A DNA stretch of 64,000 bases from assembly GCF_024666595.1 (NCBI RefSeq), contig NZ_CP088296.1, forward strand, positions 2,153,501-2,217,500, given 5' to 3'. Both the position numbers and the translations under genes were made by a program. Below, one piece after another: positions 8,658-16,345 of the stretch. The notes beneath the pieces are model-generated. The model made no database searches. It saw only the letters and a program-made list of their open reading frames with translations, and was not told the origin of the DNA. Origin of the DNA: Sphingomonas sp. J315 (GTDB lineage: Bacteria > Pseudomonadota > Alphaproteobacteria > Sphingomonadales > Sphingomonadaceae). Numbering within the stretch: the first letter of the stretch is position 1; each line of letters opens with the position of its first letter.

Positions 8658-10256
8658 TCAGCGCACCCCGTCCAGCCCCGGCCCGGCATCCGCACTGGGC
8701 AGGTAGTGTGGCGCGACCCGCGCGCGCGCCTGCTGCTCAAAGGCATAGCCCGCCTTCAGCACCTCGGCATCGCGCCATGCGGTGGAGAAGAAGCTGAGCC
8801 CAACCGGCAACCCATCGACCAGCCCCATCGGCACGGTCAGATGCGGATAGCCCGCGACCGCCGGCAACCGGCTCGCCGACGGCCCGCTCGCCTGATCGCC
8901 ATGCACCGGATCGGACAGCCACGCCGCCCCGCGCGTCGGCGCGACGATCAGCGCGACCTCCGCCTTGGCAAGCATCGCGTCGATCCCCTCCTTGCCCGCC
9001 AGCCGCAGCGACGTCGCCCGCGCCGCGCGATAGTCGGGATCGTCGAGCCCCTTGGTCTTCGCGGCGTCGAGGAAGATTTCCTGCGCAAAGAACGGCATCT
9101 CCGCCGCAGCATTGGCGCTGTTGAACGCGATCACCGCGTCCAGCGTCCGCGCGGTCACCGCCGGCGGCGTGGTCGCGAGATAGGCGTCGAGATCGGCCTT
9201 GAGTTCGGTCAGCAGCACCTTGAACTCCGCCCCGCCCAATTCGGGCGCGGGCGGAATCTCGACCGGCACCAGCACCGCCCCCGCCGCCTTCATCTGCTCC
9301 AGCGCGGCGTCATATACCTTGGCCAGATCGGGCGACATGTTCCCCGGCCGCACCACGCCGACGCGGACCCCGCGCAGGCCGGTGCCGTCCAGCCCCGCCG
9401 CATAATCGACCCGCTTCGCATCCGCCTGCGCCGTCGCCGGATCGGCGGCATCGCTCCCCGCCATCGCGGTCAGCATCAGCGCGGCGTCGCGGACATTGCG
9501 CGTCATCGGCCCCGCCGTGTCCTGGCTATGGCTGATCGGGACGACATGGGTGCGGCTGACCAGCCCCACGGTCGGCTTCATCCCCACCACGCCGTTGCTC
9601 GACGCCGGGCACACGATCGACCCGTCGGTCTCGGTTCCCACCGTCGCGGCAGCCAGGCTTGCCGCCGTCGCCGCGCCCGACCCGCTCGACGATCCGCACG
9701 CGGTGCGGTCGAGCGCATAGGGGTTGCGGACCAGCCCGCCGACCGCGCTCCACCCGCTCATCGACCGGGACGACCGGATATTGGCCCATTCGGACAGGTT
9801 CGCCTTGCCCAGGATAATCGCCCCCGCCGCGCGCAGCCGGGCCACCAGCGGCGCATCGCGATTGGTCATATTGTCCTTTAGCGCCAGACTGCCCGCCGTG
9901 GTCGCCATCCCGACCGTGTCGATATTGTCCTTCACCAGCACCGGAATGCCATGCAGCGGCCCGCGCAGCTTGCCCGCGCGCCGCTCGGCATCCAGCAACC
10001 GCGCCTCCGCAATCGCCTGCGGGTTGGTCGCAATCACCGCCCGCAATGTCGGTCCCTTGCGGTCGATCGCGGCGATCCGCGTGAGGTAAGCGCGCACCAG
10101 CTTTTCGCTGCTCGTCCGCCCCGCCGCGAGATCGGCGGACAGGTCGTCGATCGATCGCTCGACGATCCGCGCATCCGTTGCCGCCGGTACCGGCTCGGAC
10201 GGCGATGCTGCGACAGCAGGAGCGGCGAGGGCGAGGGACAGGAACAACAGCGACAT
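8658..10256 (-). CDS. exported amidase-signature family hydrolase
   Basis: Amidase signature enzyme (532 residues) hydrolysing a C-N amide bond; substrate unknown. An N-terminal signal peptide (MSLLFLSLALAAPAVAA) places it outside the cytoplasm. The Ser-cisSer-Lys triad is visible: Lys in HGIPVLVKDNID (about residue 109), the Gly/Ser loop ACGSSSGSGAA (about 187-196) and the nucleophile Ser in GTETDGSIV (about 213). Length fits the secreted branch. Its M20-type neighbour follows immediately downstream, suggesting joint breakdown of a peptide-like or amide compound in the periplasm. Confidence 0.92.
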   Translation of the reverse strand: MSLLFLSLALAAPAVAASPSEPVPAATDARIVERSIDDLSADLAAGRTSSEKLVRAYLTRIAAIDRKGPTLRAVIATNPQAIAEARLLDAERRAGKLRGPLHGIPVLVKDNIDTVGMATTAGSLALKDNMTNRDAPLVARLRAAGAIILGKANLSEWANIRSSRSMSGWSAVGGLVRNPYALDRTACGSSSGSGAATAASLAAATVGTETDGSIVCPASSNGVVGMKPTVGLVSRTHVVPISHSQDTAGPMTRNVRDAALMLTAMAGSDAADPATAQADAKRVDYAAGLDGTGLRGVRVGVVRPGNMSPDLAKVYDAALEQMKAAGAVLVPVEIPPAPELGGAEFKVLLTELKADLDAYLATTPPAVTARTLDAVIAFNSANAAAEMPFFAQEIFLDAAKTKGLDDPDYRAARATSLRLAGKEGIDAMLAKAEVALIVAPTRGAAWLSDPVHGDQASGPSASRLPAVAGYPHLTVPMGLVDGLPVGLSFFSTAWRDAEVLKAGYAFEQQARARVAPHYLPSADAGPGLDGVR

Positions 10257-10334
10257 CGCATTCTCCGAAGGGCGTCTTCGAAGGCGAGGCTAGCCGTGCA
10301 CCAACGCCCCCTCAAGCGGTGTCGTGTGCAACGA

Positions 10335-10670
10335 TCATGGCTTGGCCCGCGCGCTCGCCACGCTGCGCAGCGCCGCGATCCGCGCCTGCAACCCCGCACG
10401 CTCGGATTCGCTCAGCCCGTCACGGGCATAGCGTTCCTCCAGCGCCGCGATCCGCCGGCTCTCGCGCCGCAATTCCCGCGCCTCGCGCCGCGAAAGCTCC
10501 TCCGCGTCTCGCGCGTCGCGGATCGACCGGTCGACCTGATCCAGTTCGCGCGCCACCCCGGGCAGCGCCGGGCGCGGCGCGGGCCACCCGGCATTGCTCC
10601 CCGCCGGATCGCGAATCTGCGCGGCGGCGGGGGCGGTGGCGAGCAGAATCGGGATCAACAGCTTGCGCAT
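10335..10670 (-). CDS. small exported coiled-coil protein
   Basis: A 111-residue protein with a signal peptide (MRKLLIPILLATAPAAAQ) and a highly charged, Arg/Glu/Ala-rich helical body (RDAEELSRREARELRRESRRIAALEERY), predicted by eye as coiled coil. The ATG at 10670 is taken because the signal peptide starts there. No family recognised. It is the upstream neighbour of the amidase gene on the same strand, 78 bases away. Confidence 0.65.
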   Translation of the reverse strand: MRKLLIPILLATAPAAAQIRDPAGSNAGWPAPRPALPGVARELDQVDRSIRDARDAEELSRREARELRRESRRIAALEERYARDGLSESERAGLQARIAALRSVASARAKP

Positions 10671-10934
10671 CGGGCATCTCCTCTGCCCTGATCGTCGCAT
10701 GCGAACCCTGTCTGATCGCTGACCGGTCGCTCTGGGGTCAGAAATCTGTGGATGAACCTGTGCGCGAAAAAAATCCCATGTTCGCCCGTCGTTCTCTTGC
10801 ATTCTGAAAAGGCGAGGAAGGTCCGCGCGTCGCACCGCATCGGCGCTGGTAAACATGCCATGAACCGAGTCATATCAGCGACGAACCGAGTCGCTTAACT
10901 GTCATTTACGCTATTGCCTCCCGCGCCGGATTGG

Positions 10935-10980
10935 CACAATCTCTAGTGGTCACACAGGGGGACAAGCCCAAGCACTGGTG
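10935..10980 (+). promoter_or_regulatory. tandem NrdR-box-like operators upstream of nrdA
   Basis: Two 14-base imperfect palindromic boxes, CACAATCTCTAGTG (10935-10948) and CCCAAGCACTGGTG (10967-10980), agree at 10 of 14 positions and are offset by 32 bases, three helical turns. That is the arrangement bound by the nucleotide-sensing repressor NrdR in front of ribonucleotide reductase genes. The upstream box resembles the known consensus well, the second less so. Three GANTC (GAGTC) sites also lie in the region, at 10867, 10888 and 11099, and one near-match to a DnaA box (TGTGGATGA) at 10747-10755. Apart from these I see nothing else in 10671-11133. Confidence 0.55.
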
Positions 10981-11133
10981 GAGCATGGCTCGCGATCCTA
11001 TATCGCGGGGCGCTTTGCCGTCGCCTGGGCAGGAGGGGGTGGACATGTTTTGTTCTCTCCGTTCCGGATGCTAAGGTGCTACGATCGGCACCGCCCCCGA
11101 GTCGTGACGATTGGACGTGGCAGGGGACGACCG

Positions 11134-13074
11134 ATGGACTTCAGAGAAAGCCAGGAAACGAGCGTGAGTGAAACCGTGACCGATACCGTAGAGACGCTCG
11201 TCGAGCCCAAAACTGCTGCGCCGGAAAAGGCTGCCAAGACGAAGAAGAAGATCGACACCAAGTCGGTCGCCCCGCGCATCTACCCGGTCGAGGTCGATCA
11301 TTCGCGCGACGCGCTGCTGACAGAATTCGGCAAGGACACGCTCAACGACCGCTATCTGCTGCCGGGCGAGAATTATCAGGACCTGTTCGTCCGCGTCGCG
11401 TCCGCATATGCCGATGACGCCGCGCACGCCCAGCGCATCTACGACTATATCTCGCGCCTGTGGTTCATGCCCGCCACCCCCGTGCTGTCGAACGGCGGCA
11501 CCGGGCGCGGCCTGCCGATCAGCTGCTTCCTCAACTCCGTCCCCGACAGCCTCAACGGCATCGTCGACACCTGGAACGAGAATGTGTGGCTCGCCTCGCG
11601 CGGCGGCGGCATCGGCACCTATTGGGGCAATGTCCGCGGCATTGGCGAACCGGTCGGCCTCAACGGCAAGACGTCGGGCATCATCCCTTTCGTCCGCGTG
11701 ATGGATTCGCTGACCCTCGCGATCAGCCAGGGCAGCCTGCGTCGCGGTTCGGCCGCCTGCTATCTCGACATCAGCCACCCGGAGATCGAGGAGTTCCTCG
11801 AAATCCGCAAGCCCAGCGGCGACTTCAACCGCAAGGCGCTGAACCTCCACCACGGCGTGCTGATCCCCGACGCGTTCATGGAAGCGGTGCGCGCCGGCGC
11901 CGACTGGGACCTCAAATCGCCCAAGGACGGCAGCGTCCGTGGGTCGGTCAACGCCCGCGCGCTGTTCCAGAAGCTGGTCGAAACCCGCCTCGCGACCGGT
12001 GAGCCGTACATCGTGTTCGCCGATCACGTGAACAACAACATGCCCAAGCATCACCGCGATCTGGGCCTCAAGGTCTCGACCTCGAACCTCTGCTCGGAAA
12101 TCACCCTGCCGACCGGCAAGGACCATCTGGGGAACGAGCGCACCGCGGTCTGCTGCCTCTCCAGCCTCAACCTCGAAACCTGGGACGAGTGGAAGGGCGA
12201 GAAGGGGTTCATCGAGGACGTGATGCGCTTCCTCGACAACGTCCTTCAGGACTATATCGACCGCGCCGAGCCGGGCATGGAAAAGGCCGCCTATTCGGCC
12301 AGCCGCGAACGCAGCGTGGGCCTCGGCGTGATGGGCTTCCACAGCTTCCTCCAGGCGCGCGGCCTGCCGTTCGAGGGCGCGATGGCGAAGACCTGGAACA
12401 GCAAGATCTTCAAGCACATCAAGGCGCAGGTCGACGAAGCATCGATGCAGCTCGCGGTCGAGCGTGGCCCGTGCCCCGACGCCGCCGATATGGGCGTGAT
12501 GGAGCGCTTCAGCTGCAAGATGGCGATCGCGCCGACCGCGTCGATCAGCATCATCTGCGGCGGCACCAGCGCGTGCATCGAACCGATCCCGGCCAACATC
12601 TACACGCACAAGACGCTGTCGGGCAGCTTCTCGGTCAAGAACCCGTATCTTGAGAAGATTCTGATCGAAAAGTCGAAGAACAGCGACAATGTCTGGAACT
12701 CGATCCTCGAGCGTGGCGGCTCGGTCCAGCATCTCGACTTCCTGACCCAGGAGGAAAAGGACGTGTTCAAGACGTCGTTCGAGATCGACCAGCGCTGGCT
12801 GCTCGAACTCGCCGGCGACCGCGCGCCCTATATCGATCAGGCCCAGTCGCTGAACCTGTTCATCCCGGCCGATGTCGAGAAATGGGACCTGCTGATGCTC
12901 CACTTCCGCGCGTGGGAGCTCGGCATCAAGTCGCTCTATTATCTCCGCAGCAAATCGGTGCAGCGCGCCGGGTTCGCGGGCGGGGTCGAGGCCGACAACA
13001 CGATCGACGCGCCGCAGTTCAACCTGGGCAGAATCGACCGATTACGACGAGTGCCTGGCTTGCCAGTGAGCTAA
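11134..13074 (+). CDS. nrdA: ribonucleoside-diphosphate reductase subunit alpha (3' frameshift)
   Basis: Class Ia large subunit, reducing ribonucleotides to deoxyribonucleotides with NrdB. Catalytic residues are present: Cys131 (ISCF), Asn318-x-Cys320-x-Glu322 (SNLCSE), the partner Cys near 341, and the radical-transfer pair Tyr602-Tyr603 (SLYYLR). The start at 11134 follows a GGGGA ribosome site. There is no N-terminal ATP-cone, only a short Lys/Ala-rich extension, so the usual dATP off-switch is absent. The last residues are out of frame: after NL the frame reads on to a stop at 13072-13074. Removing one G from the run 13026-13028 restores the essential C-terminal DYDECLACQ and a stop at 13067-13069. 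An assembly error is the likeliest cause, since that Cys pair is needed to re-reduce the active site. Confidence 0.93.
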   Translation: MDFRESQETSVSETVTDTVETLVEPKTAAPEKAAKTKKKIDTKSVAPRIYPVEVDHSRDALLTEFGKDTLNDRYLLPGENYQDLFVRVASAYADDAAHAQRIYDYISRLWFMPATPVLSNGGTGRGLPISCFLNSVPDSLNGIVDTWNENVWLASRGGGIGTYWGNVRGIGEPVGLNGKTSGIIPFVRVMDSLTLAISQGSLRRGSAACYLDISHPEIEEFLEIRKPSGDFNRKALNLHHGVLIPDAFMEAVRAGADWDLKSPKDGSVRGSVNARALFQKLVETRLATGEPYIVFADHVNNNMPKHHRDLGLKVSTSNLCSEITLPTGKDHLGNERTAVCCLSSLNLETWDEWKGEKGFIEDVMRFLDNVLQDYIDRAEPGMEKAAYSASRERSVGLGVMGFHSFLQARGLPFEGAMAKTWNSKIFKHIKAQVDEASMQLAVERGPCPDAADMGVMERFSCKMAIAPTASISIICGGTSACIEPIPANIYTHKTLSGSFSVKNPYLEKILIEKSKNSDNVWNSILERGGSVQHLDFLTQEEKDVFKTSFEIDQRWLLELAGDRAPYIDQAQSLNLFIPADVEKWDLLMLHFRAWELGIKSLYYLRSKSVQRAGFAGGVEADNTIDAPQFNLGRIDRLRRVPGLPVS

Positions 13075-13077
13075 ATT

Positions 13078-13131
13078 CCCTCTCCCCTTGGGAGAGGGAG
13101 GGAGCCGCCGCAGGCGGCGGAAGGGTGAGGG
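13078..13131. repeat. palindromic repeat, left of DUF559 gene
   Basis: A perfect hairpin block CCCTCTCCCC-TT-GGGAGAGGG (13078-13098) is followed by a second palindrome built from CCGCCGC/GGCGGCGG and the tail GGAAGGGTGAGGG. The same two-hairpin-plus-tail design recurs at 13474 and, inverted, at 13551. It starts nine bases after the corrected nrdA stop and could also terminate nrdA transcription, although no T-run follows. Confidence 0.85.
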
Positions 13132-13133
13132 TG

Positions 13134-13925
13134 ATGCGTCTGTATCAGGACCAGCCATCTGGAACGGTGGATCAGCTCCGCACCCTGCGCCGCCACGCAA
13201 CCGAGGCGGAGAAACATCTCCGCCGCGCGCTGCGGGAAGCCTTCCCCGAAGCCAAATGGCGCTTTCAGGCTCCGGTCGGCCCGTTCCGCGTCGATTTCCT
13301 GTGGTTCGCGGCGCGACTGGTGATCGAGGTCGATGGCGGCCAGCACGCGGAGGACGCCGAATGCGACGCCCGCCGCACCCGCTTCATCGAAGGTGAAGGC
13401 TATCGCGTGATCCGCTTCTGGAACAATGATGTGCTGAACAACACCGACGGCGTGATCGCGACAATCGCAAATTCCCTCTCCCATTGGGAGAGGGAGGGAG
13501 CGCCAAAGGCGCGGAAGGGTGAGGGTGACACACCTCAAGGCCATTCCCGCTCACCCTCACCCCGCGCCGCTGCGGCTTGCCCCTCTCCCAATGGGAGAGG
13601 GGATGAAGGAGCACCGCCCATGATCCGTCTCCTCCCCCTGCTGGGCCTCACCCTCCTCGCCGCCTGCGCACAGCAGGTCGCGACCGGTGTCGAGCCCGGC
13701 GCGCCCGGCTTCCTGCTCGGGCTGTGGCACGGCTTCATCTTCCCGGTCGCCTGGGTGCTCTCGCTCTTCGTCCCCGACGTCGCGGTCTATGCCGTGCCCA
13801 ACAATGGCGGCTGGTATGATTTCGGCTATTTCCTCGGCATCTGCGTGTTCGGCGTCGGCGCGCATCGCGGGAAAAAGGTCGTGGTCAAGGAGCGCGTCGT
13901 GGTGCGCGACCGCGATCCCCTGTGA
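13134..13925 (+). CDS. DUF559 (VSR-like) endonuclease-domain protein, reading on through repeats
   Basis: The first ~110 residues are a DUF559 domain, a small PD-(D/E)xK-type endonuclease fold related to very-short-patch-repair enzymes: LRRHATEAEKHLRRAL, KWRFQAPVGPFRVDFLW, LVIEVDGGQHAE with the catalytic Asp/Glu, RTRFIEGEGYRVIRFWNNDVL. Length and motifs are complete. The frame has no stop of its own: it runs through two repeat copies (residues from about 114 to 162) and continues into the lipoprotein at 13620-13925. Function of DUF559 proteins is not established; the fold suggests DNA cleavage. The ATG sits directly after the left repeat. I read the functional part as 13134 to about 13480. 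Confidence 0.8.
   Translation: MRLYQDQPSGTVDQLRTLRRHATEAEKHLRRALREAFPEAKWRFQAPVGPFRVDFLWFAARLVIEVDGGQHAEDAECDARRTRFIEGEGYRVIRFWNNDVLNNTDGVIATIANSLSHWEREGAPKARKGEGDTPQGHSRSPSPRAAAACPSPNGRGDEGAPPMIRLLPLLGLTLLAACAQQVATGVEPGAPGFLLGLWHGFIFPVAWVLSLFVPDVAVYAVPNNGGWYDFGYFLGICVFGVGAHRGKKVVVKERVVVRDRDPL
13474..13530. repeat. palindromic repeat, right of DUF559 gene, direct copy
   Basis: CCCTCTCCC-ATT-GGGAGAGGG (13474-13494), then GCGCCAAAGGCGC and GGAAGGGTGAGGG, in the same orientation as the copy at 13078. It is translated in frame as the tail of the DUF559 reading frame. Confidence 0.85.
13551..13602. repeat. palindromic repeat, inverted copy
   Basis: CACCCTCACCCC, a GCGCCGCTGCGGC block, then CCCTCTCCC-AAT-GGGAGAGGG (13581-13601): the same element as at 13474 but reversed, so the two right-hand copies form a large inverted repeat about 20 bases apart. 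Confidence 0.85.
13620..13925 (+). CDS. small predicted lipoprotein with membrane segments
   Basis: A 101-residue protein starting just after the inverted repeat. The N-terminus MIRLLPLLGLTLLAAC is a lipoprotein signal with the lipobox Cys at 16. Two further hydrophobic stretches follow (FLLGLWHGFIFPVAWVLSLFVPDVAVYAV and FGYFLGICVFGVG), then a basic, valine-rich C-terminus (KKVVVKERVVVRDRDPL). It resembles small proteins often found near such genes in sphingomonads, but no function is known. It is in frame with the DUF559 reading frame, which could be a coincidence of missing stops. Confidence 0.7.
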   Translation: MIRLLPLLGLTLLAACAQQVATGVEPGAPGFLLGLWHGFIFPVAWVLSLFVPDVAVYAVPNNGGWYDFGYFLGICVFGVGAHRGKKVVVKERVVVRDRDPL

Positions 13926-13938
13926 CGAGCCTTCTGCC

Positions 13939-14130
13939 ATGAATAGGGCCCTCGCCATTCAGGCCGGGATCGGCATCGCGTCGGGCGCGGCGGGCATCGC
14001 CCTGCTGCGCCGCCGCGCCGCATCGCGTGAGGGCGCCTATGCCCTGCGCATTGGCGGCACGATGCTGGTCGCGCTCTGTCTGTTCCTCACCGGCTTCGCG
14101 CTGGTCGCCAGCATGGCGGGTGGGGTATGA
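13939..14130 (+). CDS. small two-helix membrane protein
   Basis: A 63-residue protein with two hydrophobic segments (IQAGIGIASGAAGIALL and GTMLVALCLFLTGFALVASMAG) separated by an Arg-rich turn. It lies 13 bases after the lipoprotein gene and overlaps the next gene by four bases (ATGA), so the three small genes are probably translated together ahead of nrdB. Function unknown. Confidence 0.6.
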   Translation: MNRALAIQAGIGIASGAAGIALLRRRAASREGAYALRIGGTMLVALCLFLTGFALVASMAGGV

Positions 14131-14333
14131 CTAGGGGACTCGCGACCGGCTGGGCTTTGTTCTGGCTGAGCTTCCTGCTCGTGCTGTTCCCGCATCTCGC
14201 TGCGCGTATCGATGACCGCAATCTGGTGCGCTGGATCGCGGTTCCCGTTCTCATCGTGTCGGCAATCGGGCTGGCCGATCATTATTTCGGCCTCGGCCTG
14301 TCGACCCTTCCCCCGCCGTCCAGGGCGGGTTGA
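14127..14333 (+). CDS. small two-helix membrane protein
   Basis: A 68-residue protein overlapping its predecessor by ATGA. Two transmembrane segments are visible (WALFWLSFLLVLFPHLA and WIAVPVLIVSAIGLADHYF), with a conserved-looking IDDRN turn between them. It ends 21 bases before nrdB, so it is probably in the same transcript. No family recognised. Confidence 0.6.
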   Translation: MTRGLATGWALFWLSFLLVLFPHLAARIDDRNLVRWIAVPVLIVSAIGLADHYFGLGLSTLPPPSRAG

Positions 14334-14354
14334 ATCCAGTTTAGGAGTAATCCC

Positions 14355-15404
14355 ATGCCTCTTCTCGAAGCCCGCAAGACCTACAAGCCGTTCGAATATC
14401 CCTGGGCGTTCGACTTCTGGAAGCGTCAGCAGCAGATCCACTGGCTCCCCGAAGAGGTGCCGCTGGGTGAGGATTGCCGCGACTGGGCGCAAAAGCTCAC
14501 CGATCACGAACGCAATCTGCTGACCCAGATTTTCCGCTTCTTCACCCAGGCGGATGTCGAGGTGCAGGATTGCTACCACGAAAAATACGGCCGCGTGTTC
14601 AAGCCGACAGAGATCAAGATGATGCTCGCCGCCTTCTCCAACATGGAAACGGTGCACATCGCGGCGTACAGCCACCTGCTCGACACGATCGGCATGCCCG
14701 AAAGCGAATATGGCATGTTCCTCGAATATGCCGAGATGAAGGACAAGCACGATTACCTTCAGAAGTTCGGCGTCGATAATGACGAGGATATCGCCAAGAC
14801 CCTCGCGATGTTCGGCGGCTTTACGGAGGGGCTTCAGCTGTTCGCGTCCTTCGCGATGCTGATGAACTTCCCGCGCTTCAACAAGATGAAGGGCATGGGC
14901 CAGATCGTCAGCTGGTCGGTGCGCGATGAATCGCTGCACTGCGAAGGCATCACCCGCCTGTTCCACGCCTTCACCAAGGAACGCGACTGCCTGACCAAGG
15001 CGGTGAAGGACGACATCATGGACGTCTGCCAGACGACCGTGCGGCTGGAGGATGCGTTCATCGACCTGGCGTTCGAACAGGGCCCGGTCCCCGGCATGAC
15101 GCCCAAGGAGATCAAGAAGTATATCCGCTTCATCGCCGACTGGCGCCTCAACCAGCTGGGGCTGAAGCCGATCTACATGATCGACGAACACCCCCTGCCG
15201 TGGCTCACCCCGCTGCTCAACGGCGTCGAACACGCCAATTTCTTCGAAACCCGCGCGACCGAATATTCGAAGGGCGCGACCAAGGGCAACTGGAACGAAG
15301 TGTGGGATTCGTTCGACAAGCGCCAGAAGGCCAAGGCGGCTCCGGCAGCGAACGAGGATGCCGCTGAGGGCGGGTTGTTCGATGGGACGGTCGCGGCGGA
15401 GTAG
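14355..15404 (+). CDS. nrdB: ribonucleoside-diphosphate reductase subunit beta
   Basis: Class Ia small subunit carrying the diiron-tyrosyl radical that starts catalysis in NrdA. The iron-binding and radical residues are visible in ETVHIAAYSHL (Glu98, His101, Tyr105), and the second Glu..His pair in the SVRDESLHCEG region. Length (349) is normal, with no N-terminal ATP-cone. A GGAG ribosome site (TTTAGGAGTAATCCC) precedes the ATG. It is separated from nrdA by about 1.3 kb containing the DUF559 element and small membrane proteins, which is unusual because these genes normally adjoin. Confidence 0.95.
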   Translation: MPLLEARKTYKPFEYPWAFDFWKRQQQIHWLPEEVPLGEDCRDWAQKLTDHERNLLTQIFRFFTQADVEVQDCYHEKYGRVFKPTEIKMMLAAFSNMETVHIAAYSHLLDTIGMPESEYGMFLEYAEMKDKHDYLQKFGVDNDEDIAKTLAMFGGFTEGLQLFASFAMLMNFPRFNKMKGMGQIVSWSVRDESLHCEGITRLFHAFTKERDCLTKAVKDDIMDVCQTTVRLEDAFIDLAFEQGPVPGMTPKEIKKYIRFIADWRLNQLGLKPIYMIDEHPLPWLTPLLNGVEHANFFETRATEYSKGATKGNWNEVWDSFDKRQKAKAAPAANEDAAEGGLFDGTVAAE

Positions 15405-15407
15405 AAG

Positions 15408-15968
15408 TTGGGTAGCCTTGCAGCCTTCTTCGCAACAGACGCCGGATTTGCGGCTGCATTTTCTGCGGTCGCAACTCTGTCGGCGACCTTTCTCGGTCAG
15501 GCTATTCGAGGAAGGGTGCGGCTGATTTGGTTTAGCCCAAATTCAACTCATTTTACTCTGCATTCCAACGAGCCAGGCGTTCAGCCCGTCCACATCAATT
15601 CAGGTCAGATCATTATTCAGAACCTCGGGCGGCAAGCTGCCGAGGGCGTGCAAGTTACTTCGATCCCGGGCGCTCCGCCCGCTGGTTACGTATTAATCCC
15701 TTCACTTGTGCATGAGACACGTTCTGGACCACGGGGCGAGTGGATTGTCGAGATACCCTTCATCTCGCCCGGGGAGGTCGTGACGCTCCAAATCCTGAAT
15801 GGGCCGCCTATCGACTCCGTAAGGTCTGCTGGCGGAAGTGGTCGGCTTGTTCCGGTTATCCATCAGAGGCTCTATCCGAAGTGGCTTCAAGCCTCAGCGG
15901 GCGCTCTCATGTTTGTGGGTGTTGTCGCTCTCTTCTTCGCTTTGGGTTGGCTGATTTCAAGGCTTTGA
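15408..15968 (+). CDS. membrane-bound protein of unknown function
   Basis: A 186-residue protein with a TTG start three bases after the nrdB stop. An N-terminal hydrophobic helix (AAFFATDAGFAAAFSAVATLSATFLGQ) and a C-terminal one (SAGALMFVGVVALFFALGWLI) bracket a beta-rich extracytoplasmic or cytoplasmic domain. Its GC content is far below that of nrdB (one sampled 60-base line is 28 of 60), and its codon use is different. This suggests recent acquisition. No family recognised. Confidence 0.6.
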   Translation: MGSLAAFFATDAGFAAAFSAVATLSATFLGQAIRGRVRLIWFSPNSTHFTLHSNEPGVQPVHINSGQIIIQNLGRQAAEGVQVTSIPGAPPAGYVLIPSLVHETRSGPRGEWIVEIPFISPGEVVTLQILNGPPIDSVRSAGGSGRLVPVIHQRLYPKWLQASAGALMFVGVVALFFALGWLISRL

Positions 15969-15970
15969 TT

Positions 15971-15999
15971 CGTCACCCCGGCCTTGTGCCGGGGTCCAC
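15971..15999. repeat. palindromic repeat, 3' side of GIY-YIG gene
   Basis: GTCACCCCGGC-CTTGT-GCCGGGGTCCAC, a near-perfect palindrome lying between two converging genes. It matches, in inverted orientation, the copy at 16346-16375, and a third copy occurs at 53513-53539. It may also act as a bidirectional terminator. Confidence 0.85.
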
Positions 16000-16332
16000 T
16001 CATCCGCGCGCTATCGCCGTCAGCGGTTCCAGCCCCAAACCCACCGCCAGATCGTTCCACATGGGGTTCTCGCGTTCGATCAGGTTGCGCTTCCACTCCC
16101 GGCGATACCGCTTGACCTGCTTCTCGCGCCGGATCGCGGACTCCATCGTCCCGCCGACCTCGTAATAGACCAGCCGGTGAATGCCGTGGCGCTTGGTGAA
16201 CCCATCGAACGTACCTGCGCGATGCTGGACGATCCGGCCAATCAGGTCGGAGGTCACCCCGACATAAAGCGTGCCGTTAAACGCGCTGGCGAGGATATAG
16301 ACGCAGGGTAGGCGCTCGATCATTGGAGACAT
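16000..16332 (-). CDS. GIY-YIG nuclease-family protein (UPF0213-like)
   Basis: A 110-residue stand-alone GIY-YIG domain. The fold motifs are CVYILASAFNGTLYVGVTSDL (the GIY..YIG pair in its VYI..YVG form), the catalytic Arg in IGRIVQHRAG, HRLVYYEV, and the Glu in ESAIRREKQVKRYRREWK. This group is small, often multicopy, and of unsettled function; a structure-specific or mobile-element-like nuclease is likely. The gene is framed by inverted copies of the same palindrome (15971 and 16346). Confidence 0.9.
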   Translation of the reverse strand: MSPMIERLPCVYILASAFNGTLYVGVTSDLIGRIVQHRAGTFDGFTKRHGIHRLVYYEVGGTMESAIRREKQVKRYRREWKRNLIERENPMWNDLAVGLGLEPLTAIARG

Positions 16333-16345
16333 TGTCGGCCTTCCG

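Noticed and set aside
7077..9881. A 934-codon open frame antisense to the M20 and amidase genes
   Set aside because: Composition is Arg/His-rich without any motif; it is the mirror of high-GC coding sequence on the other strand.
11071..12903. A 610-codon open frame antisense to nrdA
   Set aside because: No domain or signal is visible and nrdA is certain here; shadow frame.
13078..13602. CRISPR array
   Set aside because: Only three copies, palindromic, of mixed orientation and irregular spacing, with no cas gene in the window.
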